Below, in pieces: positions 9,161-19,051 of a stretch of 56,766 nt of DNA. This stretch comes from Rhodospirillaceae bacterium (lineage in GTDB: Bacteria; Pseudomonadota; Alphaproteobacteria; Bin65): the NCBI GenBank assembly GCA_028819475.1, contig JAPPLJ010000046.1:1-56766 (forward strand). The letters run 5' to 3'. Position numbers and translations under genes: made by a program. The notes beneath the pieces are model-generated. The model was not told the origin of the DNA. It searched no databases and saw only the letters and a program-made list of their open reading frames with translations. The stretch's first letter is position 1, and each line of letters begins with the position of its first letter.

Positions 9161-9244
9161 TCGGCGCAGGAGCGGCATTTCGACGGATATCCGGATTAAT
9201 CCATCGAAGACCGCCACAGGAAACGGGGCTTGTTGAGGGAATGA
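9161..9244 (+). pseudogene. Remnant of a second GFA gene, 3' end
   Basis: These 84 bases align without gaps to the last 84 bases of the intact GFA gene (2549-2632), with about 65 identities. Translated in that frame they read [12 protein letters not shown], stop, [14 protein letters not shown], stop, against [27 protein letters not shown] in the intact gene. The internal TAA and missing 5' part show it is dead. With the fragment at 5310 it brackets the methyltransferase/ATPase cassette. Confidence 0.8.
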
Positions 9245-9308
9245 CCGCCGCTGACCGTTTCTCTGGCCGGAGCAATGGCCGTCTGTGTTTGATCGAGAGG
9301 ACGCAAAC

Positions 9309-9533
9309 GTGAAAGGTAAGGATAGCTTTACCGCCGGGGAGGCCAAGGCCATCAGAGACTTGCTCAGGCAAGCAAGGCGTAAGGATCGGAACGAGCAAAA
9401 GAGACTCAGGCGTATCCTGAGAAAGCAACATTGTTTCTATATTACTGACTTCGACCGAAGCAGCGCGGGCTTTACCGCGTCGGACTTCGACAACCTGATC
9501 GCGCGCGGCGCGATCATCATAAAACGCTCCTGA
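9309..9533 (+). CDS. Small conserved-looking hypothetical protein
   Basis: This 74-aa basic protein combines a charged N-terminal helix region ([13 protein letters not shown], then [13 protein letters not shown]) with a compact C-terminal [10 protein letters not shown]...[13 protein letters not shown] segment. I know this pattern from short uncharacterised bacterial proteins but no function is known to me. GTG at 9309 is chosen because GAGAGG stands about 8 bases upstream; GTG 9285 in the same frame has no such site. It follows the GFA remnant and precedes uvrA in the same direction. Its composition matches the low-GC cassette, so it probably arrived with it. Confidence 0.6.
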   Translation: MKGKDSFTAGEAKAIRDLLRQARRKDRNEQKRLRRILRKQHCFYITDFDRSSAGFTASDFDNLIARGAIIIKRS

Positions 9534-9645
9534 AGCAGCGGCACCGGCCTGCTGCGCCAATTCCGAGTCGCTTTCCCGGCCTTCCCGTCCCATATTGCCG
9601 GCACGCGGACGGGCCGACGGCCGAATTGAATTTTCCTTCCAGAAC

Positions 9646-12585
<2,940 letters not shown>

Positions 12586-12592
12586 GGCCGCC

Positions 12593-12745
12593 CCCTTCGA
12601 CAGGCTCAGGACAGGCTTTCGATACGCCCCGCCCTTCGATACGCCCCGGCCGGGGGCCGGGGCTACTCAGGGTGAGGGTGAAGGGGAGTGAACGCACTAC
12701 AACACCCTCACCCCGAGTAGGCGCGCTTGCGCGCCGTATCGAGGG
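12593..12745. repeat. Compound palindromic intergenic repeat
   Basis: The gap between uvrA and the aspartate dehydrogenase-like gene is filled by CTTCGACAGGCTCAGG, two copies of TTCGATACGCCCC, and inverted arms. CTACTCAGGGTGAGGG (12663-12678) pairs at 15 of 16 positions with CCCTCACCCCGAGTAG (12705-12720). A GCGCGC-TT-GCGCGC hairpin and an inverted CGTATCGAGGGG follow. This is a REP-like dispersed sequence type common in proteobacteria. It may also end transcription of the two convergent genes. Confidence 0.7.
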
Positions 12746-12753
12746 GCGCGCGC

Positions 12754-13539
12754 CTACACCAGCTCGATCGGCCCCCGCGGGGCGGCGGCGGCGCGGAGGA
12801 TGGAATACCAGGTCGAAGTGAGCATTTCGGTGCCGGAGACGCCGACCGCGGGCTGGCGCTTCTCGGTGCGCAGCAGGCCGCCGCTGGCATCCCAGGCCTC
12901 GACTTCGGCGACCGCGACGTCCAGCGCCGGATCGGCGATCAGCCGGGCCTCGCAGTTGTCGAGGCCGGTCGAGACCAGGGCGCAGGTCACCATGGTGTTG
13001 ACGTTGCGCGGATAGAGCTTGGCGACGCCGCGCACCGGGCCTTCGTAGATCACCGTCTCGCCGTCGATGCTCGCCGGATCGAGGCCACTCTCGGAGAAAT
13101 CGAGATTGTCCGGGTGCTTGCGGAAGGTGATGCGCACCCGCTCCCAGCCGCCGCGGCGCATCAGCAGCTCGTCGCCGCCCAGGAGCGCGCCGGCCGGCAC
13201 GACCAGCCGGGTCCCGTGCGCCGCCGCCGCGGCCTCCAGCCGTTCACGCAGGGCGTCGTCGGCCAGCGCCGTCACCGACAGCGGCATGTAGTCGGCGCAT
13301 TGCAGGAAGGATTCGCCGTAGCGCGCCGAAATCGACGGATGGGCGCATTCGACGATCAGGCCGGGATCGCGGGTTCCGGCCTGCTCCGGATCGTCCAGCC
13401 GCAGGGCCGGGTCGAGGTCCGCGAGCGCCGCCGCGCTGCGGTTATGGACGAACGCGGTCTCGAACCGGCCGCCGCTCTCCGCGATCCGTTCGGCGATGAA
13501 CCGGCCGATATAGCCGTAGCCGACGATCCCGATGCGCAT
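12754..13539 (-). CDS. Aspartate dehydrogenase domain protein
   Basis: This 261-aa NAD(P)-dependent oxidoreductase of the L-aspartate dehydrogenase (NadX-like) family has a Rossmann fingerprint GYGYIG at residues 7-12. Family segments VVPAGALLGGDEL, KHPDNLDF and YPRNVNTMVTCALV follow in the C-terminal half. The reaction known for the family is L-aspartate to iminoaspartate, but many homologues sit in catabolic clusters and act on other amino acids or aldehydes. It lies 25 bases downstream of the P450 gene on the same strand, so it may belong to that ferredoxin-P450 operon and act on its product. Confidence 0.8.
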   Translation of the reverse strand: MRIGIVGYGYIGRFIAERIAESGGRFETAFVHNRSAAALADLDPALRLDDPEQAGTRDPGLIVECAHPSISARYGESFLQCADYMPLSVTALADDALRERLEAAAAAHGTRLVVPAGALLGGDELLMRRGGWERVRITFRKHPDNLDFSESGLDPASIDGETVIYEGPVRGVAKLYPRNVNTMVTCALVSTGLDNCEARLIADPALDVAVAEVEAWDASGGLLRTEKRQPAVGVSGTEMLTSTWYSILRAAAAPRGPIELV

Positions 13540-13564
13540 GGCGGCCGCCCGCGGTCTCTCCGCC

Positions 13565-14902
13565 CTACCCGAACGCGACCGGCCCGAACGCGACGGGCAG
13601 CGTCCGCGGACCGCGCACCGTGCCGTCGGACCAGCGCACCTCGCCGTCGACCCGGTAGTCCGGGATTCGCTTCAGCCATTCCTCGATGCCGACCCGCAAC
13701 TCCATGCGCGCCAGGTTCGAGCCGACGCAGCGGTGGATGCCGAGGCCGAAGGCGCCGTGGCGGTTCTCCTGCCGGTCGAGCACCACCTTGTCGGCGTCCG
13801 GGAACATGGCCGGGTCGCGGTTGGCCGCCGGGAAGGACAGGAGCACCATCTCCCCCTTCTTCATCGGGCAGCCGCCCATCTCCACGTCCTTCTTGATCTC
13901 GCGCGCCATGGTGACCGGCGAATAGGCGCGCAGCAGCTCCTCGATCGCCGTCGGCATCAGTTCCGGCTCGTCGAGCAGGCGCCGCCGGTCTTCCGGGTGC
14001 TGGCCGAGATGCATGATCGCGGCGCCGATCGAACTCCAGGTCGTGTCGATTCCCGCGATCATCAGCAGGTTGAGCGTGCCGAGGACGTGGTTTTCCTCGA
14101 AGGGCACGCCGTTCAGCGAGCCGTCCATCATCACCCGGATCAGGTCCGGCTCCGGCCCGTCGGGATCGGCTTCCGTCCGGCCTTCCTTGCGCAGCGCGAT
14201 ATGGTGGCGGAAATAGTCGCGCATCGCCTTGGTCGCGTTCTTGCCGATCTCGTCGTCGACGATGCCGACCTCCAGAATCTCGTGGATCCACCGGATGAAC
14301 CGGTCGCTGTCGCGCACCGGCACGCCGAGCATGTAGGCGATGATGCGCACCGGGATGTGGCGGGCGTAGTGCTGGGCGGCGTCGCAGCGCCCGTCGGCGA
14401 TGAAGTCGTCGATCAGCTCGTTGCAGACCCGGCGCGCCATCGGCTCCAGCTTGCCGACCTCCTGCGGCGTGAAGAAGGGCAGCAGCACCTGCTTGTGCGC
14501 CTTGTGCTCCGGCGGGTCGGAGGTGATCGGCGGCGCAGGCAGCGGCGGGTCCTCGTATTTCTTGTGGCGCAGGAGGATGCGGCGCGACGTGAAGTGCTCG
14601 GTATCGTAGGCGATGGCCTTGACGTCCGCGTAGCGGGTCGGCAGCCAGGCGCCTTCGAAGCGCTCGGTGCGGGCGATCGGGCCCTTGCGCAGATCGTCCC
14701 AGATCGGGAAGGGGTTGTCGCGCCACTGGGGATCGAGATGGTCCCAGTCGGTGCGCCAGTCCGTGACCGGCGGCCGTTCCAGCGCCTCGTGCGGGGATTG
14801 CCCGGCCGGCGGCTGGCCGGTGACCGGGCAGGCGCCGGCTTCGGTGCCGGGTTCCGGCCCGGCGTTCCCGCGAGTTTCGCTGCCGGGCTTGCTGTCGCTC
14901 AT
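13565..14902 (-). CDS. Cytochrome P450
   Basis: This 445-aa soluble bacterial class I P450 would use electrons from the ferredoxin encoded just upstream to hydroxylate or demethylate a small substrate. The oxygen-binding I-helix AGIDTTWSS is at residues 283-291, the ExxR pair in EELLR at 321-325, and the haem loop FGLGIHRCVG at 385-394 with Cys392 as thiolate ligand. The first 45 residues are a proline/glycine-rich extension. ATG 14902 overlaps the ferredoxin stop in an ATGA arrangement, so the two are translationally coupled. A ferredoxin reductase is not in the window. Confidence 0.93.
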   Translation of the reverse strand: MSDSKPGSETRGNAGPEPGTEAGACPVTGQPPAGQSPHEALERPPVTDWRTDWDHLDPQWRDNPFPIWDDLRKGPIARTERFEGAWLPTRYADVKAIAYDTEHFTSRRILLRHKKYEDPPLPAPPITSDPPEHKAHKQVLLPFFTPQEVGKLEPMARRVCNELIDDFIADGRCDAAQHYARHIPVRIIAYMLGVPVRDSDRFIRWIHEILEVGIVDDEIGKNATKAMRDYFRHHIALRKEGRTEADPDGPEPDLIRVMMDGSLNGVPFEENHVLGTLNLLMIAGIDTTWSSIGAAIMHLGQHPEDRRRLLDEPELMPTAIEELLRAYSPVTMAREIKKDVEMGGCPMKKGEMVLLSFPAANRDPAMFPDADKVVLDRQENRHGAFGLGIHRCVGSNLARMELRVGIEEWLKRIPDYRVDGEVRWSDGTVRGPRTLPVAFGPVAFG

Positions 14903-15102
14903 CCCGCATCCTCCGCAATCTCGACGGCGTATTCCGGGCAGTTGGCCACGGCCAGGCGCGCTTTTTCTTCCATGCCGGGCGGCACGGCGCCGTCGCCCAC
15001 CGCCGTCGCGTTGCCGAAATCGTCCAGCGCGAACAGTTCGGGCGCCAGCGCATGGCAGCGGCTGTGTCCCTCGCACCGTTCCGGATCGACCCGTACTTTC
15101 AT
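14899..15102 (-). CDS. 3Fe-4S-type ferredoxin, P450 redox partner
   Basis: This 67-aa ferredoxin has the P450-partner cluster motif CEGHSRC at residues 10-16, in which a histidine replaces the second cysteine of a 4Fe-4S motif, and a distal CP at about 55-56 (NCPEYAVEI). This spacing is typical of single [3Fe-4S] ferredoxins that feed bacterial P450s. Its stop codon overlaps the P450 start by 4 bases, and the coupling and order support a dedicated partnership. Confidence 0.92.
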   Translation of the reverse strand: MKVRVDPERCEGHSRCHALAPELFALDDFGNATAVGDGAVPPGMEEKARLAVANCPEYAVEIAEDAG

Positions 15103-15228
15103 GCCCGGTTTCCCTTGCAGGTTGTCCGTCCGCCTGCCCGTTTGCGCGCATGTTCCACCGGCCGGCGGAAAAAGGAAAGGGCGCGGCGTGACCCAACGGC
15201 CGTTTGGTTGCGGCGGCCGGGTTCCTTT

Positions 15229-16374
15229 TCAGGCGAGCAGACCGGAGAAACAGGCGTAGAGCGCGGGCATTGTCTCGATGCCGAAGCCGGGCGCGTCCGG
15301 CAGCGTCACCCGCCCGTCTTCGACGACGGCGCCGCCCGGCAGGCCGCCGATCGGCAGGGCAGCATCGAGCGCGACCTCGGCCATGCCGAGTCCGAGCGCC
15401 GCCACCGTGTGGAGCGCGAGGACATGGCCGGCATGGGGCGCGAAGCGGCGCGGCGACCAGCCCTTCGCGGTGAAACAGTCGACCATCCGGACATATTCCG
15501 GCAGGCCGTAGCTGAGCGAGATATCGAACTGCAGCCAATCGCGGTCCGGCCTGAGGCCGCCGTGGCGTTCGAGGTTGCGGGCGTCGTCGAAGGAAAACAG
15601 GTTCTCGCCCGTGCCGATGGGCACAGGAAAGCGCCCGGCGAGCGCGGCCAGCCCGGCATAGTCCAGGGGGGAAACCGGCTCCTCGACCCAGGCGAGGTCG
15701 TAGTCCGCCAGCGCGGCCAGCCATCCGGCCGCCGTTTCCGGCTCCCAGACACCGTTGGTGTCGAGCGCCAGGGCGCCCGGCCCGGCAATCTCCAAGGCCG
15801 CCTCGACCCGGGCGAGATCGGTCGCCAGCGGCGCGCCGCCGATCTTGATCTTGAAGGTCCGGAAGCCGCGACCGCGCGCGTCGGCGAGGCTCTCGCGCAA
15901 CGGCTCGGTATCGGCGGCGTCCGCGCCGTAATGGCCGCCCGTGCCGTAGACAGTTACGTCCGGCGCGCCGTCGAAGCCGAAATAACCGGCGATCGTGCGC
16001 CAGGCCGGCTCGCCGCGCTGGCGCGCCCGCAGGTCCCACAGCGCCATGTCCAGCACCCCGACCGCGCCGGCGCGCTCGCCGTGGCCGCCCGGTTTCTCGT
16101 TCGCCATCATGGCGCGCCAGGCGGCGGCCGGGTCGATCAGGCCGTCGCCGTCCACCAGCTCGCCGGGCGGCGCGTCGAGCAGGCGCGGGATGAAGCGTTC
16201 GCGCAGCAGCGCGCCGTGGCCGTAGCGCCCGACCGAATCGAAGCCGAGGCCGCGCAGGTCGCCGTCGGTCTCGACGACGACCGCGCTGGCGGTCATGGCA
16301 TCGTAGGCGATGCCGGCGTTGCGCAGGCCGGAGGCGAGCGAGACCGTCTCTTCGCGGATCGCGGTAATCTTCAT
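15229..16374 (-). CDS. Enolase-superfamily dehydratase, D(-)-tartrate dehydratase-like
   Basis: This 381-aa member of the mandelate racemase subgroup abstracts a proton next to a carboxylate and would dehydrate a sugar acid or hydroxydiacid. Catalytic KIK is at residues 175-177, Mg ligands at D205 (LDTNG), E231 (VEEP) and E257 (GENLF), and the general base region is PHAGH at 313-317. The block MMANEKPGGHGER at 89-101 and DWLQFDISLSYGL at 279-291 closely resemble the Bradyrhizobium D-tartrate dehydratase, where the lysine before PGGHGER is part of the active site. It lies 25 bases downstream of the VOC gene on the same strand. The precise substrate needs an assay. Confidence 0.8.
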   Translation of the reverse strand: MKITAIREETVSLASGLRNAGIAYDAMTASAVVVETDGDLRGLGFDSVGRYGHGALLRERFIPRLLDAPPGELVDGDGLIDPAAAWRAMMANEKPGGHGERAGAVGVLDMALWDLRARQRGEPAWRTIAGYFGFDGAPDVTVYGTGGHYGADAADTEPLRESLADARGRGFRTFKIKIGGAPLATDLARVEAALEIAGPGALALDTNGVWEPETAAGWLAALADYDLAWVEEPVSPLDYAGLAALAGRFPVPIGTGENLFSFDDARNLERHGGLRPDRDWLQFDISLSYGLPEYVRMVDCFTAKGWSPRRFAPHAGHVLALHTVAALGLGMAEVALDAALPIGGLPGGAVVEDGRVTLPDAPGFGIETMPALYACFSGLLA

Positions 16375-16399
16375 GGCCGGCGGCAGCCGCCCCGCCCTG

Positions 16400-16807
16400 C
16401 TATCCGCCCTGTTGCCCGGCCTGGGTCCAGTCGTGGTCGGAAATGTCGAAGACGATGCCGTGATTGTCCTTGTACTTGGTCTCGGCGTCGACGCCGGGAT
16501 AATGGTCCGGCAGCTGCATGAAGAAGGTTCCGCCGGCGTCCTCGATGCGCCGGCCGGTCTCGTCGAGGTCGTCGACGACGAAGCCCATATGGTGCAGCCC
16601 GGCCCAGTCCGGCCCGTTGACCTGGCCGCCCTTGCCGTCCGGGAAATGGAGCAGGGTGAGGTTCATCACCCCGTCGCTCAGCATGACGGCGTTGCCGATC
16701 GGGCTCTCCGCCTCGCGCACCCGTTCGAGGCCGAACACCCGCTCGTAGAACCCGGCCGCCTTCTCGAGGTCCGGCACCTGAAGCGCAATGTGGCGCAGTT
16801 TGGCCAT
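16400..16807 (-). CDS. VOC (glyoxalase/dioxygenase) superfamily protein
   Basis: This 135-aa protein has two beta-alpha-beta-beta-beta repeats of the vicinal oxygen chelate fold. The first starts LRHIALQVPDLEKAAGFYERVFGL, the second LHHMGFVVDDLDETGRRIEDAG. Metal-binding positions fit His near residue 5, His near 66 and a Glu/Asp in the KDNHGIVFDISDHD end. A GGAGGGAG ribosome-binding site precedes ATG 16807; the upstream in-frame ATG at 16843 lacks one. It probably forms an operon with the tartrate-dehydratase-like gene. The family covers glyoxalases, epimerases and dioxygenases, so the reaction is undetermined. Confidence 0.8.
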   Translation of the reverse strand: MAKLRHIALQVPDLEKAAGFYERVFGLERVREAESPIGNAVMLSDGVMNLTLLHFPDGKGGQVNGPDWAGLHHMGFVVDDLDETGRRIEDAGGTFFMQLPDHYPGVDAETKYKDNHGIVFDISDHDWTQAGQQGG

Positions 16808-16903
16808 GACGCGCTCCCTCCGATTGACGATGGCAGAGGCCATTGTCGGCGAAAGGGGGCGGGGCTGTCCAGCCGGAGAGGCGGCGGGGAAGCGGTAAGG
16901 ATC

Positions 16904-16932
16904 GTAGGGGAGGGTTTGAAACCCTCCCCTAC
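16904..16932. repeat. GTAGGGGAGGG hairpin, copy 2
   Basis: A perfect 11-bp stem, GTAGGGGAGGG / CCCTCCCCTAC, surrounds TTTGAAA. The same hairpin with small changes occurs at 1248-1276. In both places it is followed after about 25 bases by the CCCGTCATT element. Confidence 0.75.
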
Positions 16933-16958
16933 AAAAGACGGCCGGACGAAATCCCTAT

Positions 16959-17091
16959 CCCGTCATTCCGACCGAGCGAAGCGAGCGGAGGAATCTCGAC
17001 TCGAACCCGATGAACAAGAACCCTGAGTCCGGCGCCGGGATTCCTCCGCTCCGCCCCGGATTGAATCCGAGACTCCGGTCGGAATGACGGG
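16959..17091. repeat. Dispersed palindromic element with 16-bp terminal inverted repeats, copy 2
   Basis: The ends CCCGTCATTCCGACCG and CGGTCGGAATGACGGG are perfect inverted copies. Inner arms GCGGAGGAATC and GATTCCTCCGC are also inverted. Size (133 against 141 bp) and ends match the element at 1299-1439. No coding sequence was seen inside, and the element occupies most of the gene-free stretch 16808-17227. Confidence 0.75.
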
Positions 17092-17227
17092 CGGAGCGAA
17101 TCGTTGGAGGGCCGTAGGATACGGTGCCGGGCCACGGATTCCGACGGGCCGGGACCGGCGTTCCCGGTTGACGGGCTCTGCCGGAAACGGCCATAATGGA
17201 ATAAGTCTAACATAGGAGGAAATGAAT

Positions 17228-18517
17228 ATGTCCAAGAAAGCCGACCTGTTCGAACTCTACGCCGAAGACCCGGAGAAAGCCGACCGGATCGTGTTCGGGC
17301 GCGAGGCGCATCCGGACCGCCGCGGGTTCCTCAAAGGCGCCGGCCTCGCCAGCATGGGCGCGCTGATCGGCGCGGCGATCCCGTTCCACCGCAACATGCC
17401 GTCGGGCTTCATCCCCGAAGCGCTCGCCGCCAACAAGATGGCGATCGAGGGCAAGGACGGGCTCACGGTGCTCAACGACCGGCCGGTCAACGCCGAGACC
17501 CCGGCCCATCTGCTCAACGACGCGGTGACGCCGACGGCCCGGCATTTCATCCGCAACAACGGCCTCGTGCCGGAGGATATGGACCCGGCGGCCTGGACGC
17601 TGCGTATCGACGGCCTGGTCAACAGCCCCGCGACCTACAGCATCGACGACCTGAAGAAGAAGTTCGAGGTCGTGACCCAGCAGCTCACCATCGAGTGCGG
17701 CGGCAACGGCCGGGCCTTCTTCGACCCGCCGGCGCGCGGCAACCAGTGGACGGTCGGCGCGGTCGCCAGCTCGAACTGGACCGGCGTGCGGCTGGCCGAC
17801 GTGCTCAAGGCCGCGGGGGTCCAGCCGAACGTCGTCTACACCGCCCATGTTGGCGCCGATACGCACCTCTCCGGCAAGGAGGGCAAACTGCCGATCTCGC
17901 GCGGCGTGCCGATCGACAAGGCGATGAACCCGAGCAACCTGATCGCCTTCGGCATGAACGGCGGGCCGCTCCATGCGATGAACGGCGCGCCGCTGCGCCT
18001 GGTGATCCCCGGCTGGCCGGGCTCCTGCTCGCAGAAATGGCTGCGGCGCATCTGGCTGCGCGACAAGGTCCATGACGGGCCGAAGATGACCGGCAGCGCC
18101 TACCGGGTGCCCGACTATCCGGTCTCGCCCGGCGAGAAGGTGCCGAAAAGCGCCATGGGCATCATCCACGCCATGCCGGTGAAATCGCTGATCACGACGC
18201 CCAAGACCGGGCTGACCATCTCCGGCCGCGAGCTGGAGGTCGGCGGCCACGCCTGGGCGGGCGACGACACGGTGGCGCGGGTCGACGTGTCGATGGACTT
18301 CGGCGCGTCCTGGCAGCGGGCCGAGCTCGGCAAGCCGGCGAACCCCTATGCCTGGCAGCACTGGAAGGCGGCGCTGAAGTTCCCGCAGAAGGGCTATTAC
18401 GAGGTCTGGGCCCGGGCGACCGACTCCCGCGGCGTCATCCAGCCCTTCGCCATCGCGTGGAACCCGAAGGGCTACCTGAACAACTCGATGCACCGCATCT
18501 CCGTACGGGTCAGCTGA
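17228..18517 (+). CDS. Sulfite dehydrogenase-type molybdoenzyme (SorA/SoxC-like), TAT-exported
   Basis: This 429-aa sulfite oxidase-family enzyme binds molybdopterin and would oxidise sulfite (or act as a SoxC-like sulfane dehydrogenase) in the periplasm. A twin-arginine signal DRRGFLKGAG sits at residues 30-39, after an unusually long 29-residue N-region. The Mo-ligand cysteine is Cys157 in TIECGGNGR. A Mo-cofactor domain and a C-terminal dimerisation domain (ISGRELEVGGHAW onward) follow. ATG 17228 is 8 bases past GGAGG; ATG 17222 is only 2 bases past it. The next gene, 5 bases downstream, encodes a c-type cytochrome that is the likely electron acceptor. Confidence 0.88.
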   Translation: MSKKADLFELYAEDPEKADRIVFGREAHPDRRGFLKGAGLASMGALIGAAIPFHRNMPSGFIPEALAANKMAIEGKDGLTVLNDRPVNAETPAHLLNDAVTPTARHFIRNNGLVPEDMDPAAWTLRIDGLVNSPATYSIDDLKKKFEVVTQQLTIECGGNGRAFFDPPARGNQWTVGAVASSNWTGVRLADVLKAAGVQPNVVYTAHVGADTHLSGKEGKLPISRGVPIDKAMNPSNLIAFGMNGGPLHAMNGAPLRLVIPGWPGSCSQKWLRRIWLRDKVHDGPKMTGSAYRVPDYPVSPGEKVPKSAMGIIHAMPVKSLITTPKTGLTISGRELEVGGHAWAGDDTVARVDVSMDFGASWQRAELGKPANPYAWQHWKAALKFPQKGYYEVWARATDSRGVIQPFAIAWNPKGYLNNSMHRISVRVS

Positions 18518-18522
18518 CCGCC

Positions 18523-18993
18523 ATGCCATCGCCGGCACGGGCCGCGGCCTTCGCCGCCGCGGCCCGGACGATCCTGGCCGTAACGCTCGCCGTCCTGTTG
18601 GCGATGGCGGGCGGCGCGCTGGCGGCCGACGCGCCGGCCGGCAAGGCCGAACCGGAAAAGGCTGCGAACGCCCCCGCCGCCGGGTCGGGCGACGATGAGG
18701 ACGAAGACGAAGACGAAGACGACGAGGACGAGAACGAAGACGACGAGGACGATTACGAGGGCATGCCGCCCGGCGACGGCCGCGACGAGGTCTTCGCCTA
18801 CTGCAGCGCCTGCCATTCCATGAAGCTGGTCACCCAGCAGGGCCTGACGCGCGCGGACTGGGCGGAGGTGCTGGTCTACATGGTCGAGGAGCACGAGATG
18901 GCGGAAATCGAGCCGGAGGACGAAAAGCTGGTCCTCGACTATCTCGCCCGCTTCTACGGCCGGGACCGGCGGGCGCGGAAGATGGGACGCTAG
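18523..18993 (+). CDS. Periplasmic c-type cytochrome with poly-acidic linker, SorB-like
   Basis: This 156-aa exported monohaem cytochrome has a hydrophobic signal segment at residues 14-35 ending ALAA. An Ala/Pro linker follows, then a tract of 23 residues at 57-79 that is almost entirely Asp and Glu. The haem motif CSACH is at 94-98, and Met120 or Met126 could be the sixth ligand. It follows the sulfite-dehydrogenase gene by 5 bases and is very likely its redox subunit or acceptor. The acidic tract is not a normal part of SorB and could govern docking to a basic partner or salt response. The short haem domain resembles the small cytochromes found with SoxC/SorA. Confidence 0.8.
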   Translation: MPSPARAAAFAAAARTILAVTLAVLLAMAGGALAADAPAGKAEPEKAANAPAAGSGDDEDEDEDEDDEDENEDDEDDYEGMPPGDGRDEVFAYCSACHSMKLVTQQGLTRADWAEVLVYMVEEHEMAEIEPEDEKLVLDYLARFYGRDRRARKMGR

Positions 18994-19051
18994 CCCGGCG
19001 CGCGCGACGGCGGTATCCTGCCGCCGGCAACGGCGTTACGGGCGGGTTTGC

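Noticed and set aside
9046..9312. 88-codon plus-strand frame beside the GFA remnant
   Set aside because: It overlaps the clear 3' GFA pseudogene in another frame and has no ribosome-binding site or family resemblance.
13356..15053. Long minus-strand frame across the P450 gene
   Set aside because: It is an out-of-frame reading of the P450, ferredoxin and dehydrogenase genes. The true frames show all expected motifs.
18690..18760. GA-rich triplet-like repeat as a possible DNA microsatellite
   Set aside because: It is the coding sequence for the Asp/Glu tract of the cytochrome. The codons vary (GAC, GAG, GAA, GAT), so it is maintained as protein, and it is reported there.
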